From JBBEAM01 sp942491105 (GTDB lineage: Bacteria; Pseudomonadota; Alphaproteobacteria; Kiloniellales; DSM-21159), in NCBI GenBank assembly GCA_942491105.1, contig CALNZX010000008.1:1-64000 (forward strand): a DNA stretch of 64,000 nt, written 5' to 3'. Made by a program: the position numbers and the translations under genes. Shown one piece after another: positions 1-9,239 of this stretch. The notes under the pieces are model-generated. The model did not search any database. It saw only the letters and a list, made by a program, of their open reading frames with translations, and was not told the origin of the DNA. The first letter of the stretch is position 1, and every line of letters begins with the position of its first letter.

Positions 1-972
1 AAAAGGGTCGACCATCATCGCGAGGCTTTGCATGCTCGAACCGGTGGCCGGGTCGAGCCGTGTGGAAGGCGGCCTCGATGAGCAGAAGGAACCGCCCCAC
101 CTTCCTTTGCGTCGCATCTCGACGATGAATGAAGCCCCTTGGCCCCCGCGCGATTTTTTTCAGTTCCCACGCCATGACCGACGACTGTTCTTCATCGAAG
201 AGACCGGGATCGAAGATCGATCCTCCCACCATACCGCTCGGCCTGATGCCCCAGAAAGGGCCAGCGCTTTGCTGTTGACCTGGCGGGTTATCGCTTTGAA
301 CCCGAGTTGTCGATGGCGACAGGGAGACCTGATCCTCCCCGGTATCCTTTTTGTCGAGCGGCTCATAATCGATGATCCACGCGCCAACAGGAGCCAATGT
401 TCCAGACCAGACGACGGGAGTATGTTCGCCGGCTCGCTTATCCTGGCGAATTCGACCTCGTCGCTGGCGTCTCCCTTTCGGGAAGGGCCCGATCTTCGAC
501 GAAGCCGCCCAATAAAATATCCTGCCTCACCTTCTTGTCGCGATCCGCCCGGTCGGAATAATTTTAAGCCATCCGGCGATAGCGCCCTTCGGGATGTTTC
601 AGCGAAGTAGAAAAAGAGCCTCCCACGTACCGAAGATGCTTTTCGAGTTCACGCGCCGTCGGGGGGAATCGAGAAGATCGGATAGAGACCGCCCAGAATG
701 TCGTCCCGTTCGATACCGGTGAGGGCGGTGAAGGCTTCGTTGGCCGAGAGGAGCCCCTGATCACTGTCGAAGATAATAAGGGGGATCGGAGCCGCTTCGA
801 AGAGGGCCGAGACAAGACTGCCGCTCTGGAAACCGGACAACGGGCCGAGCGCCGAGAGCGTCACTCTCCATCGGAGCGGATCCGGTTCCGTTTTGCGGTT
901 TCGCCGGTATTCATGCTGCTCTCTAAATACGCAGTGTGACCTATAATTTACACAGGCTAAGATCGGCGTCAT
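1..972 (-). pseudogene. decayed PAS-domain sensor gene (remnant, runs off the window)
   Basis: On the minus strand, codons from 972 down to about 658 give a recognisable PAS half-domain (SALFEAAPIPLIIFDSD, then ANEAFTALTGIERDDILGG). The frame then stops beside a six-G run (661-666). The same domain continues in another frame (ARELEKHLRYVGG, HPEGRYRRM) to a stop at 564. Below that, coding-like text appears in short pieces in different frames, for example a stretch around 160-400 containing GAWIIDYEPLDKKD. No single frame is open. Family knowledge: PAS domains sense ligands or redox state in kinases and cyclases; no output domain is visible here. Several shifts in under 1 kb suggest real decay rather than one sequencing error, but poor sequence quality at a contig end could look the same. 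No other feature is supported in this stretch. Confidence 0.5.
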
Positions 973-1047
973 ACCCCTCAGCGGACGCCAGGCCTTTGAT
1001 TCATACTAACTTTTAAAGAGAGCTCTGACAACCGGCGAGAGGATACA

Positions 1048-2088
1048 TCAGCTTAGGGAAAAACGGCTTACCGCCGATTTCACTGACTCGATGTCGATTC
1101 GAGTCATGCAATGATCCCCGGTCAGGTCGCACCCTTTCTGGTCGCACGGCATGCAATCCATCGGCGCCGGGGTGAGAATGGCGTGATGATGCCCCACCGG
1201 AGACCACAAAGTTGGGTCGGAAGGGCCGAAGAGGGCCACCGTGGGGGTGTCGAAAACTCCCGCGATATGCATCGGGCCAGAGTCGTTGCAGATGATAAGG
1301 TCTACTCCGCCGATGAGGGCCATCAGCTCGGCCACGGTAAGGTCGGTCATGGCCGGGAGGGCGTAGCCGGAGGTCCTGCGAATCAGATCGATTTCCGTTT
1401 TATCGGCTGGGCCACCGGCCAGAATCACCGCCCATCCTTTTTCATCGACCAGCCAGCTGGCCAACCGGCCCATATTGGCCGCCGGCCATCGTTTTTCGTC
1501 GATCCGGGCGCCGGGATGAAGCAGAACGATCGGGCGGTCGAAGAGGAGCCCTTTTTTCTCCAGTTTTTCGCGCAACGAAGCTTTCACGACCGGTTCGACA
1601 TCGACGAAATAGTCGGGATGTTCGGGTGGCGCGAATCCGAGTTTGACGATGGTCTTGAACTGGACCAGCCATGAGTGGTCGTCGCTGCGGGGATGTTCGC
1701 CATAGACGTTATAGGCGATTCGATTGCGGAAACGAAAAGGGTGCCCCACTTTATAGCGGGCGCCGGAGAAAAGGGTCAGCGACGCGCCGCGCGGCCCCCC
1801 TTGGAGATCGACCACCATGTCGTATTTCTCTCGCCGGATCGTTCTGGCGAAAGCGAGATCGCTTTTCCATTTCGGCCCTTCGACCTGTCGCGTATGGGGA
1901 ATCACCCGGTCGATGTTCGGATTGCCGTAAAGGACATCCACGAAAATATCGTCGACCAGCATGTCGATGGAGGCGTTGGGATAGCCTTCGCGCAGGGCGT
2001 GCAAGGTCGGGTTGGTCAGGAGTATGTCGCCGATGGAGCGAAGCCGTATGACCAGAATTTTCCTGACCGATGTATGATCGATCCGCAT
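1048..2088 (-). CDS. glycosyltransferase family 9 (heptosyltransferase-like)
   Basis: Predicted 346-residue cytoplasmic transferase of the ADP-heptose:LPS heptosyltransferase family (GT9), which adds sugars to the LPS core. It opens with KILVIRLRSIGDILLTNP, the family's N-terminal signature, and has the donor-site motif NDSGPMHIAG near residue 268. A Cys-rich patch (CMPCDQKGC) near the C-terminus is usual in this family. I start at the ATG at 2088 rather than the longer frame because the upstream residues are Arg-rich shadow and 2088 lies just after the upstream gene's stop (2094). It follows the epimerase and CgeB-like genes on the same strand, which suggests one surface-glycan operon. Exact sugar and acceptor cannot be read from sequence. 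Confidence 0.85.
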   Translation of the reverse strand: MRIDHTSVRKILVIRLRSIGDILLTNPTLHALREGYPNASIDMLVDDIFVDVLYGNPNIDRVIPHTRQVEGPKWKSDLAFARTIRREKYDMVVDLQGGPRGASLTLFSGARYKVGHPFRFRNRIAYNVYGEHPRSDDHSWLVQFKTIVKLGFAPPEHPDYFVDVEPVVKASLREKLEKKGLLFDRPIVLLHPGARIDEKRWPAANMGRLASWLVDEKGWAVILAGGPADKTEIDLIRRTSGYALPAMTDLTVAELMALIGGVDLIICNDSGPMHIAGVFDTPTVALFGPSDPTLWSPVGHHHAILTPAPMDCMPCDQKGCDLTGDHCMTRIDIESVKSAVSRFSLS

Positions 2089-2093
2089 GGAGG

Positions 2094-3176
2094 TCAGGCC
2101 CCCTCCCCAGCGACGAGACGACGTTCGGTTTCGGCGACGATTTCTTCGATGATCTGTTCGACGCCGATCCGGATATCCCATTCGGGATAGTGGCTTTTAA
2201 ACCGTCCGAGGTCGGATATGTACCAGATATGGTCGCCGATACGGTTCTCGTCCGCGAGGGTGAAGTTCGCTTTTTTGCCGGTCACTTTTTCGGCGATAGC
2301 GAAGGCCTCCAACACCGAGCAGTTGGAGGCGACGCCCCCCCCCATATTGTAGACTTCGCCGGGGCGGGGTGTTTCATAGAAGGAGTGGAACGCCTTGGCC
2401 AGATCGTCGCTATGAATATTGTCCCGCACCTGTTTCCCCTTGTAGCCGAAGATCGTGTACGGCTTCCCGGTCATGACGCATTTGGTCAGGTACGAGAGAA
2501 ACCCGTGCAACTCGGCGCCGGAGTGGGAGGGGCCGGTAAGACACCCTCCCCGGAAGACACCGGTTTTCATACCGAAGTAGCGACCATACTCTTGCGTCAT
2601 GATATCGGCCGCCACTTTCGACGCGCCAAAGAGAGAATGTTTCGACCGGTCGATGCTCATCTCTTCGTCGATCCCGCGCGCCGCATACGGGTGGCTCGGA
2701 TCGACGCTCCATCGGGTCTCGGTTTCGATCAGTGGCAGGAAGTTGGGGGTGTCGCCATAGACCTTGTTGGTGGAGGTGAAGATAAAGACCGCCTCCGGCG
2801 CCCGTTTCCGGGTCGCTTCAAGCATGTTCAACGTGCCGTTGGCGTTCACGGTAAAGTCGGTCATCACCTCGCGGGCGGCCCAATCGTGGGAGGGTTGGGC
2901 GGCGGTATGGATGACCAGCCCGATCTCCCCTTCGTATTGGGCGAAAAGTTTGTCGATGGCGTCAGCGTCTCTGATGTCGCAGGCGTGATGGCGGTAGGCG
3001 TCGCCTAGCTCCGTTTCGAGCCGCTCTTTCATCCAGCCGGTGGAGGCTTCGTCGCCGAAAAAATAACGACGCATGTCGTTGTCGATACCGACGACGGTAA
3101 AGCCGAGTCGCGCAAAGTAGCGGACCGACTCGGAACCAACTAACCCACACGAGCCGGTGATGATAGCGATGGTCAT
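2094..3176 (-). CDS. NAD-dependent sugar epimerase/dehydratase, CDP-paratose 2-epimerase-like
   Basis: 360-residue extended SDR protein. The Rossmann motif GSCGLVG is at residues 8-14, and the stretch DNDMRRYFFGDEAST (about 33-45) is characteristic of CDP-paratose/tyvelose 2-epimerase relatives. These enzymes interconvert nucleotide sugars for surface polysaccharides. The SDR active-site YxxxK appears as FGASK: Phe183 stands where the catalytic Tyr is expected and Lys187 is kept. This replacement may be normal for a subfamily, so substrate and even catalysis by the standard route are uncertain. It lies 19 bases after the CgeB-like gene and 5 bases before the GT9 gene, all on the minus strand. 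Confidence 0.8.
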   Translation of the reverse strand: MTIAIITGSCGLVGSESVRYFARLGFTVVGIDNDMRRYFFGDEASTGWMKERLETELGDAYRHHACDIRDADAIDKLFAQYEGEIGLVIHTAAQPSHDWAAREVMTDFTVNANGTLNMLEATRKRAPEAVFIFTSTNKVYGDTPNFLPLIETETRWSVDPSHPYAARGIDEEMSIDRSKHSLFGASKVAADIMTQEYGRYFGMKTGVFRGGCLTGPSHSGAELHGFLSYLTKCVMTGKPYTIFGYKGKQVRDNIHSDDLAKAFHSFYETPRPGEVYNMGGGVASNCSVLEAFAIAEKVTGKKANFTLADENRIGDHIWYISDLGRFKSHYPEWDIRIGVEQIIEEIVAETERRLVAGEGA

Positions 3177-3195
3177 GGACGGATACTCCTCTCGG

Positions 3196-4314
3196 TCAGA
3201 CCGGCGCCGAGCCGAAAGACCAGATCGTTTTCTCTATTTTTTCCTTGATGCGCCACCAGCCGAAACGGATAGAGACCATCACCGCACCGCCGAACGAGCG
3301 GCGGAAACCGGTTTTCATGGAAACCTGCACCCGATCATACCAGCCGAAGTCCCGATGTGAACAGGTCAACGCTTCGGCCACCGGCACGACGAACGACCGA
3401 TTCCGGGCGAGCCGTTCATCGGTCACCCCGACGGCCATGATCTCGAGAATCCGTTCCGCCCGATGACGATAGGTGTGCGCCTCCATGACAATCCGTTCGC
3501 CGTTGGCGCCGATCCGATCCCGTTCGGCGTCGTCGGCCAAGATGGCCCGGATGACATCGGGTGCGTCCCTAAAAGAGTGAAAGAGCATGCTCTCCCCCTC
3601 TTTGAAAATATCGTGAACCCCTTCGTCGATCCATCGTTGGTTCACCACCACCGCGCCTGCCGCCGGGGCCTCAAAGGTACGAACGTTCATATCGCGTCGA
3701 GCTAAGATGTTGTAGACCACCTTGCAGCGACTATAAAACTCTCCGATCTCGCCGTACGACAGATACCGGTCATTGGTGGTGACAGCCAGCCCCCCTTTTT
3801 CGAGATCGGCGAAGTAGCGCTTCTTCTGGCCGGTGATCGAACCGACGTAGCCGATGTCGATGTCTCTTTCGACATGGGCGTTCCGATGGAACTCTTCGTC
3901 GGCGGCGAAAGGGAGCCAATGGACGTTGGTTCTGCCATAGGCGTGGGCTTGGCGCATCCGATAGGTCTGCGCGAAGAAGACCTGATCGAACAGCGCCGCG
4001 ACCTCTTTATTCCAGCGAAAGTTAAGATAATTATCGTAGAGCCAGTAGGCGGTCGGTATGGGCAGGTCGGGGATGTTTTTCGGCAAGTACGGCTGCCCTG
4101 TGGACGATTCGACCATCAGGAACAGGTCCGCGTCTTTGGCCTCCGCCTGCATGAGCTCGATGGCGTCGACTTGTGGGTCGACCGAAAGCCAACCCGCCGG
4201 AGCGTCGTCGCTGGGACTGAAGGGGACCAGATCGACCCCCATTCGTTTCATGGCCAGCGCAAGGAACTCCCCCGTCTGGCCGACGCGAAAGTTGGTCCCG
4301 TAAAGTATCTTCAT
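3196..4314 (-). CDS. CgeB-like glycosyltransferase
   Basis: 372 residues, resembling the CgeB/Glycos_transf_1_2 group: an N-terminal Rossmann-like half (MKILYGTNFRVGQ) with the YWLYDNYLNFRW region, and a C-terminal half with APAAGAVVVNQ and FKEGESMLF, the donor-binding segment of GT4-like enzymes. CgeB proteins decorate surface or spore polymers with sugars; the substrate here is unknown. The start ATG at 4314 begins a well-formed first beta strand. It is followed closely by the epimerase and GT9 genes, so it probably belongs to the same surface-sugar operon. No signal peptide or membrane segment is seen, so it should act in the cytoplasm. Confidence 0.75.
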   Translation of the reverse strand: MKILYGTNFRVGQTGEFLALAMKRMGVDLVPFSPSDDAPAGWLSVDPQVDAIELMQAEAKDADLFLMVESSTGQPYLPKNIPDLPIPTAYWLYDNYLNFRWNKEVAALFDQVFFAQTYRMRQAHAYGRTNVHWLPFAADEEFHRNAHVERDIDIGYVGSITGQKKRYFADLEKGGLAVTTNDRYLSYGEIGEFYSRCKVVYNILARRDMNVRTFEAPAAGAVVVNQRWIDEGVHDIFKEGESMLFHSFRDAPDVIRAILADDAERDRIGANGERIVMEAHTYRHRAERILEIMAVGVTDERLARNRSFVVPVAEALTCSHRDFGWYDRVQVSMKTGFRRSFGGAVMVSIRFGWWRIKEKIEKTIWSFGSAPV

Positions 4315-4360
4315 CAGCGTCGGTCTCCCGGCGCGATATACGCAGGGAGACCTTCTCCGC

Positions 4361-5095
4361 TTACGCCTTGAAGGCCCCTTTGAGGGTCAGATAGTGGTAG
4401 GCGATGTCGATCATCGTATCGAGATCGTTTTTGCCGTTGTTAAAGATCAGGTGATAGAGCGAAGGATCGGAAGACGACAGACCGGTGAAGTCGTGGATGA
4501 ACTGGTCGCGTCCCGCCTGTTTGGCCCGGACCAGATGCTCGGCTTCGCTCCGGTCGCATTTCGCAAATTCGGCCATCCGGTGTACCCGCCACTCGTATGA
4601 GGCGGTGACTCGAAGGTGAAGTCCATCGAACTTTTTCGGGTCAAGCTTGTGGGTGATTATCTGAGCCCCCCCTCCCAAGATGACGCAGTTCCCCTTGTCG
4701 GCGAGGTTCAGGGTAATATTGCGCATCCGTTCAAAGACTTTGGTCTGTTGCGATTTCAGGTAGGAGGGAACCAGCGCATCGACAAACCAGTCTTTGAACG
4801 ACCAGCGGGTCTCGGCGATTTCGCGAACGTTTTCTTTATCGAATTCTTCGCTGGCGGCCATCTCTTCAATCATCGCGCGGGTGAAGAGATTCCATTTCTG
4901 GCCGGTCTCTTTTTCGATGCGAGCCACGATGCCGGTGGCCACGTCGTAGCCGAGGCATCCGAACTCGCGGGAGAGGGTAACGAAATGGGTGGCCCTGTGG
5001 GTGTTGGCGTCACGCTCTTTTTCCCGCTTGGAGACCCAGTCACGGTAGAAGCTAAGATCAAGAGAACGCTCTCTGGCGAATTCGTCGTGCTGCAT
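4361..5095 (-). CDS. cytidylate kinase-like family protein
   Basis: 244-residue protein of the Cytidylate_kin2 type. The N-terminal nucleotide-binding strand and loop read HFVTLSREFGCLGYDVAT (about residues 37-54), followed by NLFTRAMIEEMAA, a layout typical of this group (start of the fold, then the lid/NMP region). GGGAQIITH and HLRVTASYEWRVHRM follow, as in the family. Biochemical roles of these proteins are poorly known; some regulate or phosphorylate nucleotides. The ATG at 5095 is preferred to the longer frame because AAGGAG lies 12 bases upstream and the extra residues are not conserved-looking. It stands first in the minus-strand run that includes the CDP-sugar-type epimerase, which hints at CDP-sugar supply, but that is inference only. 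Confidence 0.7.
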   Translation of the reverse strand: MQHDEFARERSLDLSFYRDWVSKREKERDANTHRATHFVTLSREFGCLGYDVATGIVARIEKETGQKWNLFTRAMIEEMAASEEFDKENVREIAETRWSFKDWFVDALVPSYLKSQQTKVFERMRNITLNLADKGNCVILGGGAQIITHKLDPKKFDGLHLRVTASYEWRVHRMAEFAKCDRSEAEHLVRAKQAGRDQFIHDFTGLSSSDPSLYHLIFNNGKNDLDTMIDIAYHYLTLKGAFKA

Positions 5096-5289
5096 CGGTT
5101 TTGAAGACTCCTTTATCGGTGACCTTCGGGGCGTCGGCCCCGTCGTCGTAAAGCGCTGGGAAGTAAAGATCAATTCTAGGTCGCAACCGTGACTTCGTCA
5201 ACGGAAAGGGAACAAAGTTTTTTCTTTTGCCCCGATAGTCTGAAGGTCGCAACGGGAAAGAGTGTGATACAATCCCCCTCTGTTTTAGG

Positions 5290-5365
5290 GCGGGTGTAGC
5301 TCAGTTGGTAGAGCATCAGCTTCCCAAGCTGAGGGTCGCGGGTTCGAATCCCGTCGCCCGCTCCA
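5290..5365 (+). tRNA. tRNA-Gly (anticodon CCC)
   Basis: A 76-base cloverleaf can be drawn by eye. Acceptor stem GCGGGTG pairs with CGCCCGC (one T-G wobble), the D arm is GCTCAGTTGGTAGAGC, and the anticodon stem TCAGC/GCTGA holds loop TTCCCAA with anticodon CCC. The T arm contains GGTTCGAATCC, and the discriminator T is followed by an encoded CCA end. It lies just upstream of trpB and is followed by a short hairpin with a T run. Confidence 0.97.
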
Positions 5366-5371
5366 TTTTTT

Positions 5372-5392
5372 CAGCGGCTTGGCGCTGTTTTT
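5372..5392 (+). terminator. probable terminator after tRNA-Gly
   Basis: Stem CAGCG (5372-5376) and CGCTG (5383-5387) around a six-base loop, followed by TTTTTC. It is short but correctly placed to end the tRNA transcript before trpB. Confidence 0.5.
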
Positions 5393-5462
5393 CATTTTCT
5401 GCGCCGTTCGGCGATCCCGCGATGATTCGGGCGGGAGCGAGGCGTTACCCGGAAAGAATCGC

Positions 5463-6659
5463 ATGACCCCAGACGAACAGGGACATTTCGGCATCTACGG
5501 TGGCCGTTATGTGATCGAAACCTTGATGCCGGCGTTAGAAGAGCTCGACCGCGAGTTCGAAGCCGCCATGGCCTCCCCTGCCTTCACCAAAGAGCTCGAC
5601 CGGTATCGCTCCACCTACATCGGCCGCCCCACTCCACTCTATTTCGCCAAAGGGCTGACCGAAAAAGTGGGGGGCGCCAAGATCTACCTGAAACGGGAAG
5701 ACCTGAACCATACCGGCGCCCATAAAGTGAACAACACCGTCGGGCAGGCGTTGCTCGCCGTGCGGATGAAGAAAAAACGGGTCATCGCCGAGACCGGCGC
5801 CGGGCAACATGGGGTCGCCACCGCCACCGCCGCCGCCCTCTTCGGCCTCAAATGCGACGTCTTCATGGGCGCCGTCGATATGGAACGACAGAAGCTCAAC
5901 GTCTTTCGGATGAAAATGCTCGGCGCCAACGTCATTCCGGTCACCAGCGGCACCAAGACCTTGAAAGACGCCATGAGCGAAGCGATCCGCAACTGGATCG
6001 GAACCGTCCGCGATACCCACTACATCGTCGGCACCGTGGCTGGCCCCGCCCCCTTCCCCAAGATCGTGCGGGAGTTTCAAGCGGTCATCGGCGACGAGAC
6101 GAAACTACAGATGCTGGTCAAAGAGGGATCGACGCCCGACGCGCTGGTCGCCTGCGTCGGCGGAGGATCGAACGCTATGGGGCTCTTCCATCCGTTCCAC
6201 GGCGAAGAGAGCGTCAAGATGTTCGGCGTCGAAGCGGCCGGCGATGGGCTTAACACCGGGCGTCACGGCGCTCCCCTCAATCGCGGAAAAGTCGGTGTGC
6301 TTCATGGCGCCAAAAGCTACGTCATGCTCGACGCCGACGGTCAGGTGATGGAGACCCATTCGATCTCCGCCGGGCTCGACTATCCCGGCGTCGGCCCGGA
6401 ACATAGCTTCTACAAAGATACCAAGCGCGCCACCTACGTGGCCGTTACCGATAAAGAAGCGTTAAAGGCGTTTCAGACATTGGCGCGGGTCGAGGGGATC
6501 ATCCCCGCCTTCGAATCGTCCCACGCCATCGCCTACGCCATGAAACTGGCGAAGAAGATGAAGAAAAACGAATCGCTGGTGGTCTGTCTGTCGGGCCGGG
6601 GAGATAAGGACGTCGAAGTGGCCCAGACCATATTCGGCGACGAAGGGGGACGACCGTGA
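5463..6659 (+). CDS. trpB: tryptophan synthase beta chain
   Basis: 398 residues, the usual TrpB length. It condenses indole with L-serine to make tryptophan, using PLP. The PLP lysine is Lys88 in HTGAHKVNN; the phosphate-binding glycines are in CVGGGSNAMG and the C-terminal CLSGRGDKD motif is present. The true start is the ATG at 5463 (MTPDEQGHFGIYGGRY), preceded by GGAAAG; the longer frame would overlap the tRNA region with non-conserved text. The stop overlaps the trpA start by four bases (GTGA), so translation of the two subunits is coupled. The other trp genes are not in the window. Confidence 0.97.
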   Translation: MTPDEQGHFGIYGGRYVIETLMPALEELDREFEAAMASPAFTKELDRYRSTYIGRPTPLYFAKGLTEKVGGAKIYLKREDLNHTGAHKVNNTVGQALLAVRMKKKRVIAETGAGQHGVATATAAALFGLKCDVFMGAVDMERQKLNVFRMKMLGANVIPVTSGTKTLKDAMSEAIRNWIGTVRDTHYIVGTVAGPAPFPKIVREFQAVIGDETKLQMLVKEGSTPDALVACVGGGSNAMGLFHPFHGEESVKMFGVEAAGDGLNTGRHGAPLNRGKVGVLHGAKSYVMLDADGQVMETHSISAGLDYPGVGPEHSFYKDTKRATYVAVTDKEALKAFQTLARVEGIIPAFESSHAIAYAMKLAKKMKKNESLVVCLSGRGDKDVEVAQTIFGDEGGRP

Positions 6660-7456
6660 GCAGAATTGACCAGGCGTTCGCCCGCCTCAAGAAAGAGAAA
6701 CGGAAAGCGTTAACGATCTTCCTGACCGCTGGCGATCCGTCGTTGGCGAAGAGCGTCGATCTGGTGAAAGCCGCCGCCGATAACGGCGCCGACATCGTCG
6801 AGTTGGGGCTCCCCTTCTCCGACCCGTTGGCCGATGGCCCGGTGATTCAGGAGTCGTTCCTTCGCGCCATCGCCAAAGAGACGAACGTGGTCAAGTCGCT
6901 CGACATGGTGGCGAAACTAAGAGCGTCGTGCGACGTGCCGCTGGTCGCCATGCTCGCATCGACGCTGGTCATCAACCACGGAACGAGCCGGTTCATGAAA
7001 GAGGCCGCCGCCGCAGGGTTCGACGGAATCATCATCCCCGACGCGCCGGTGGACGAATACGACGAGTTCCTCGCCCCCGCGCGAAAGTACGGTCTCGACA
7101 CCATACTACTGGTCGCCCCCACCTCCGGCCCGGACCGGATGAAACGGATCGCCGCCGTCAGCACCGGCTTTCTCTACTACGTCAACGTCACCGGCGTGAC
7201 CGGCGGGGCCGACGCCAAACCTGCCGCTATCGCCAAAGATGTGAAGGCTCTGAAGCGGATGACCAAAACGCCGGTGTTGGCCGGATTCGGTGTCTCGACC
7301 CCGGCGCAGGCCAAAGCCTTCGCCGCCGTCGCCGACGGGGTGATTATCGGAAGCCAGGCCATGCGGGTGATACGCTCCGCCAAACGGGCTTCAGACGCTC
7401 CGGTCGCATTGGGCAAATTCGTCGCCGCCGTCCGCAAGGGGATGGATCGAGGGTAA
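6656..7456 (+). CDS. trpA: tryptophan synthase alpha chain
   Basis: 266-residue TIM-barrel subunit that cleaves indole-3-glycerol phosphate and passes indole through a tunnel to TrpB. Catalytic-region motifs are clear: VELGLPFSDPLADGP (the catalytic Glu), IIIPDAPVDEY (the catalytic Asp), and the phosphate-binding GFGVSTPAQA and GVIIGSQAM. It starts at GTG 6656, overlapping the trpB stop. The following permease gene starts four bases after the trpA stop, so the three genes are probably co-transcribed. Confidence 0.97.
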   Translation: MSRIDQAFARLKKEKRKALTIFLTAGDPSLAKSVDLVKAAADNGADIVELGLPFSDPLADGPVIQESFLRAIAKETNVVKSLDMVAKLRASCDVPLVAMLASTLVINHGTSRFMKEAAAAGFDGIIIPDAPVDEYDEFLAPARKYGLDTILLVAPTSGPDRMKRIAAVSTGFLYYVNVTGVTGGADAKPAAIAKDVKALKRMTKTPVLAGFGVSTPAQAKAFAAVADGVIIGSQAMRVIRSAKRASDAPVALGKFVAAVRKGMDRG

Positions 7457-7459
7457 CGT

Positions 7460-8188
7460 TTGGACACCCTTCTCCCCGTCGCCGCCGTCGTTCTCTTCGG
7501 CGCCTTTGCGCAGGGGTACGCCGGATTCGGGTTCGGCCTCATCGCCGTGCCGATGCTCGCTCTATTCCTTCCCGCCACGACGGTCATCCCTCTCGTCGCT
7601 CTCTGCGGCATGATCATCAACACGATGCTCTATGTGCAGCTTCGTGGAAAGTCGCACCGTCCGTCGCTCGTCGCCCTCCTCGTCGGCGCTCTTCTCGGCG
7701 CCGGACCGGGGATATACCTGCTCCACCACGCCGACGAGTCGATGATACGAGCGATTCTGTCGTTCGTCCTCATCGGCTACGCCACATGGCGCCTTGCCAT
7801 GAAACCGCTCCACCTCAATCCCGGTGGCGTATGGGGGATTCTGGCGGGGGCTCTTTCGGGCATGTTGGGAACCGGCATGTCGACCAACGGTCCCCCGGCG
7901 ATACTCTATGTGACGTTGCACAACTGGGGGAAAGAGGTGACCAAGGCGACATTGACCAGCTATCTTTTCTACGCCGGGATCGTCGTCATCGTCGCCCACG
8001 CCGTCAGCGGAGCCACCACCGACGTAGTGATCGACCAGTTTCTCGTCGCCATCCCGTTGGTGATTTTCGGAACCGGCGTCGGCGCGGCCCTTTTTAGCCG
8101 AAGCGGTGATCGTTCCTACGAGAAAGCGATCTACGGATTGATCCTCTGTATGGGGATCGTCATTTTCCCGTGGGGCGCTCTGCGGTAG
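7460..8188 (+). CDS. TauE/SafE family membrane permease
   Basis: 242 residues, almost entirely hydrophobic helices with the family's opening GAFAQGYAGFGFGLIAVP and a repeat of that motif in the second half (GALSGMLGTGMSTNGPP). TauE/SafE proteins export sulfite, sulfoacetate or other small organic anions; the substrate here is unknown. The start is TTG at 7460, preceded by GAGGG and only four bases from the trpA stop. Its 3' end overlaps the convergent agmatine deiminase gene by 29 bases. Confidence 0.85.
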   Translation: MDTLLPVAAVVLFGAFAQGYAGFGFGLIAVPMLALFLPATTVIPLVALCGMIINTMLYVQLRGKSHRPSLVALLVGALLGAGPGIYLLHHADESMIRAILSFVLIGYATWRLAMKPLHLNPGGVWGILAGALSGMLGTGMSTNGPPAILYVTLHNWGKEVTKATLTSYLFYAGIVVIVAHAVSGATTDVVIDQFLVAIPLVIFGTGVGAALFSRSGDRSYEKAIYGLILCMGIVIFPWGALR

Positions 8189-9239
8189 CGCGAGGCTCCT
8201 GCTGCGTAAGGCAATGGAGTGCGCCGAGGCCCCAGACCAGATCGACGGCGTGGATACCGACGACGCGACGGTCGGGCATCAGCTCTTGCAGGATACCGAG
8301 CGCCACGCGGTCGTTTTCGTGATTAAACGTCGGGACGATGACGACGCCGGTGGCGATATAGAAATTAGCGTACGACGCGGGCAACCGCATCCCGTCATAG
8401 ACGATCGGCCCCGGCATCGGCAGTTCCACCACCACCGGCGGACGACCATCTTCGAGACGCGCCCCTTGCAGCCGTTCCCGGTTCTCCTGTAGTGGAACGT
8501 AGTTGACGTCGGACGGATCGTCCTCGACCGCCAAGACGAGCGTTGTCTCATTAACGAACCGACAGATGTCATCCACATGGCCGTGGGTATCGTCACCGGC
8601 CACGCCACGGTTCAGCCAGATCGTATGAGGGGCGGCCAAATGGTCGGCGAAGGCTTGTTCGTAATCGGCCCGAGTGGCGCCCGCGTTACGAATCTGCGCG
8701 GCATGGTCGAGATAACACTCTTCGGTGGTGACGACGGTCCCCTTTCCGTTCACTTCGATCCCTCCCCCTTCGAGCCGCATGGGGCGCCCGTTCATGGTCG
8801 CTTCGAACAGGGGCAGTTTTCGTTTGCGGGCGACCTTTCCGGCGATCTTCGTGTCGCGCTTCCAGTCGTCGTATTTGGCCCATCCGTTAAAATGAAAGTC
8901 GAGAATCGCCTTCCCCTCCGGGCCGACCAGGTGGATGGGACCGAAATCGCGGCACCAACTTCGGTCGGTCGGGATGCGCCAGAACTCGACCGAGTCGAGA
9001 GAGGCGTCGGCGCGACGGAGTATCGACGCGGCCCGTTTCTCCATCGTCGCATCGCTCACCAAGATGCGGACCGTCTCATGCGGCGCGATGGCGCGGACCA
9101 TCTCGGCGAAGACCCATCCGACGACCTGCATTTTGCCGGGCCAGTCGTCCCGATTTTTGGGCCACGACAGCCACGTCGCTTCGTGAGGTTCCCATTCGGC
9201 CGGGAAACGATAGCCAAGGGTGGCGGGGGTCTTGTTCAC
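8160..9239 (-). CDS. aguA: agmatine deiminase
   Basis: 359-residue peptidylarginine-deiminase-fold enzyme that hydrolyses agmatine to N-carbamoylputrescine and ammonia. Diagnostic motifs: WLSWPKNRDDWPG near the N-terminus, DFHFNGWAKYDDW, RLEGGGIEVNGKGT, DDTHGHVDDICRF, and the catalytic Cys (about residue 343) in GALHCLTQQEPR. The start is the GTG at 9239, which overlaps the upstream amidase stop by four bases (GTGA); the longer open frame reads through the amidase gene and is not real. With the amidase and the arginine decarboxylase at 32.7 kb, it completes an arginine-to-putrescine route. Confidence 0.93.
   Translation of the reverse strand: MNKTPATLGYRFPAEWEPHEATWLSWPKNRDDWPGKMQVVGWVFAEMVRAIAPHETVRILVSDATMEKRAASILRRADASLDSVEFWRIPTDRSWCRDFGPIHLVGPEGKAILDFHFNGWAKYDDWKRDTKIAGKVARKRKLPLFEATMNGRPMRLEGGGIEVNGKGTVVTTEECYLDHAAQIRNAGATRADYEQAFADHLAAPHTIWLNRGVAGDDTHGHVDDICRFVNETTLVLAVEDDPSDVNYVPLQENRERLQGARLEDGRPPVVVELPMPGPIVYDGMRLPASYANFYIATGVVIVPTFNHENDRVALGILQELMPDRRVVGIHAVDLVWGLGALHCLTQQEPRATAERPTGK

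Noticed and set aside
32..610. A 192-residue plus-strand open frame at the window start
   Set aside because: Low-complexity, Arg/Ser/Pro-rich text without domain or ribosome site; it is the reverse of the decayed sensor gene.
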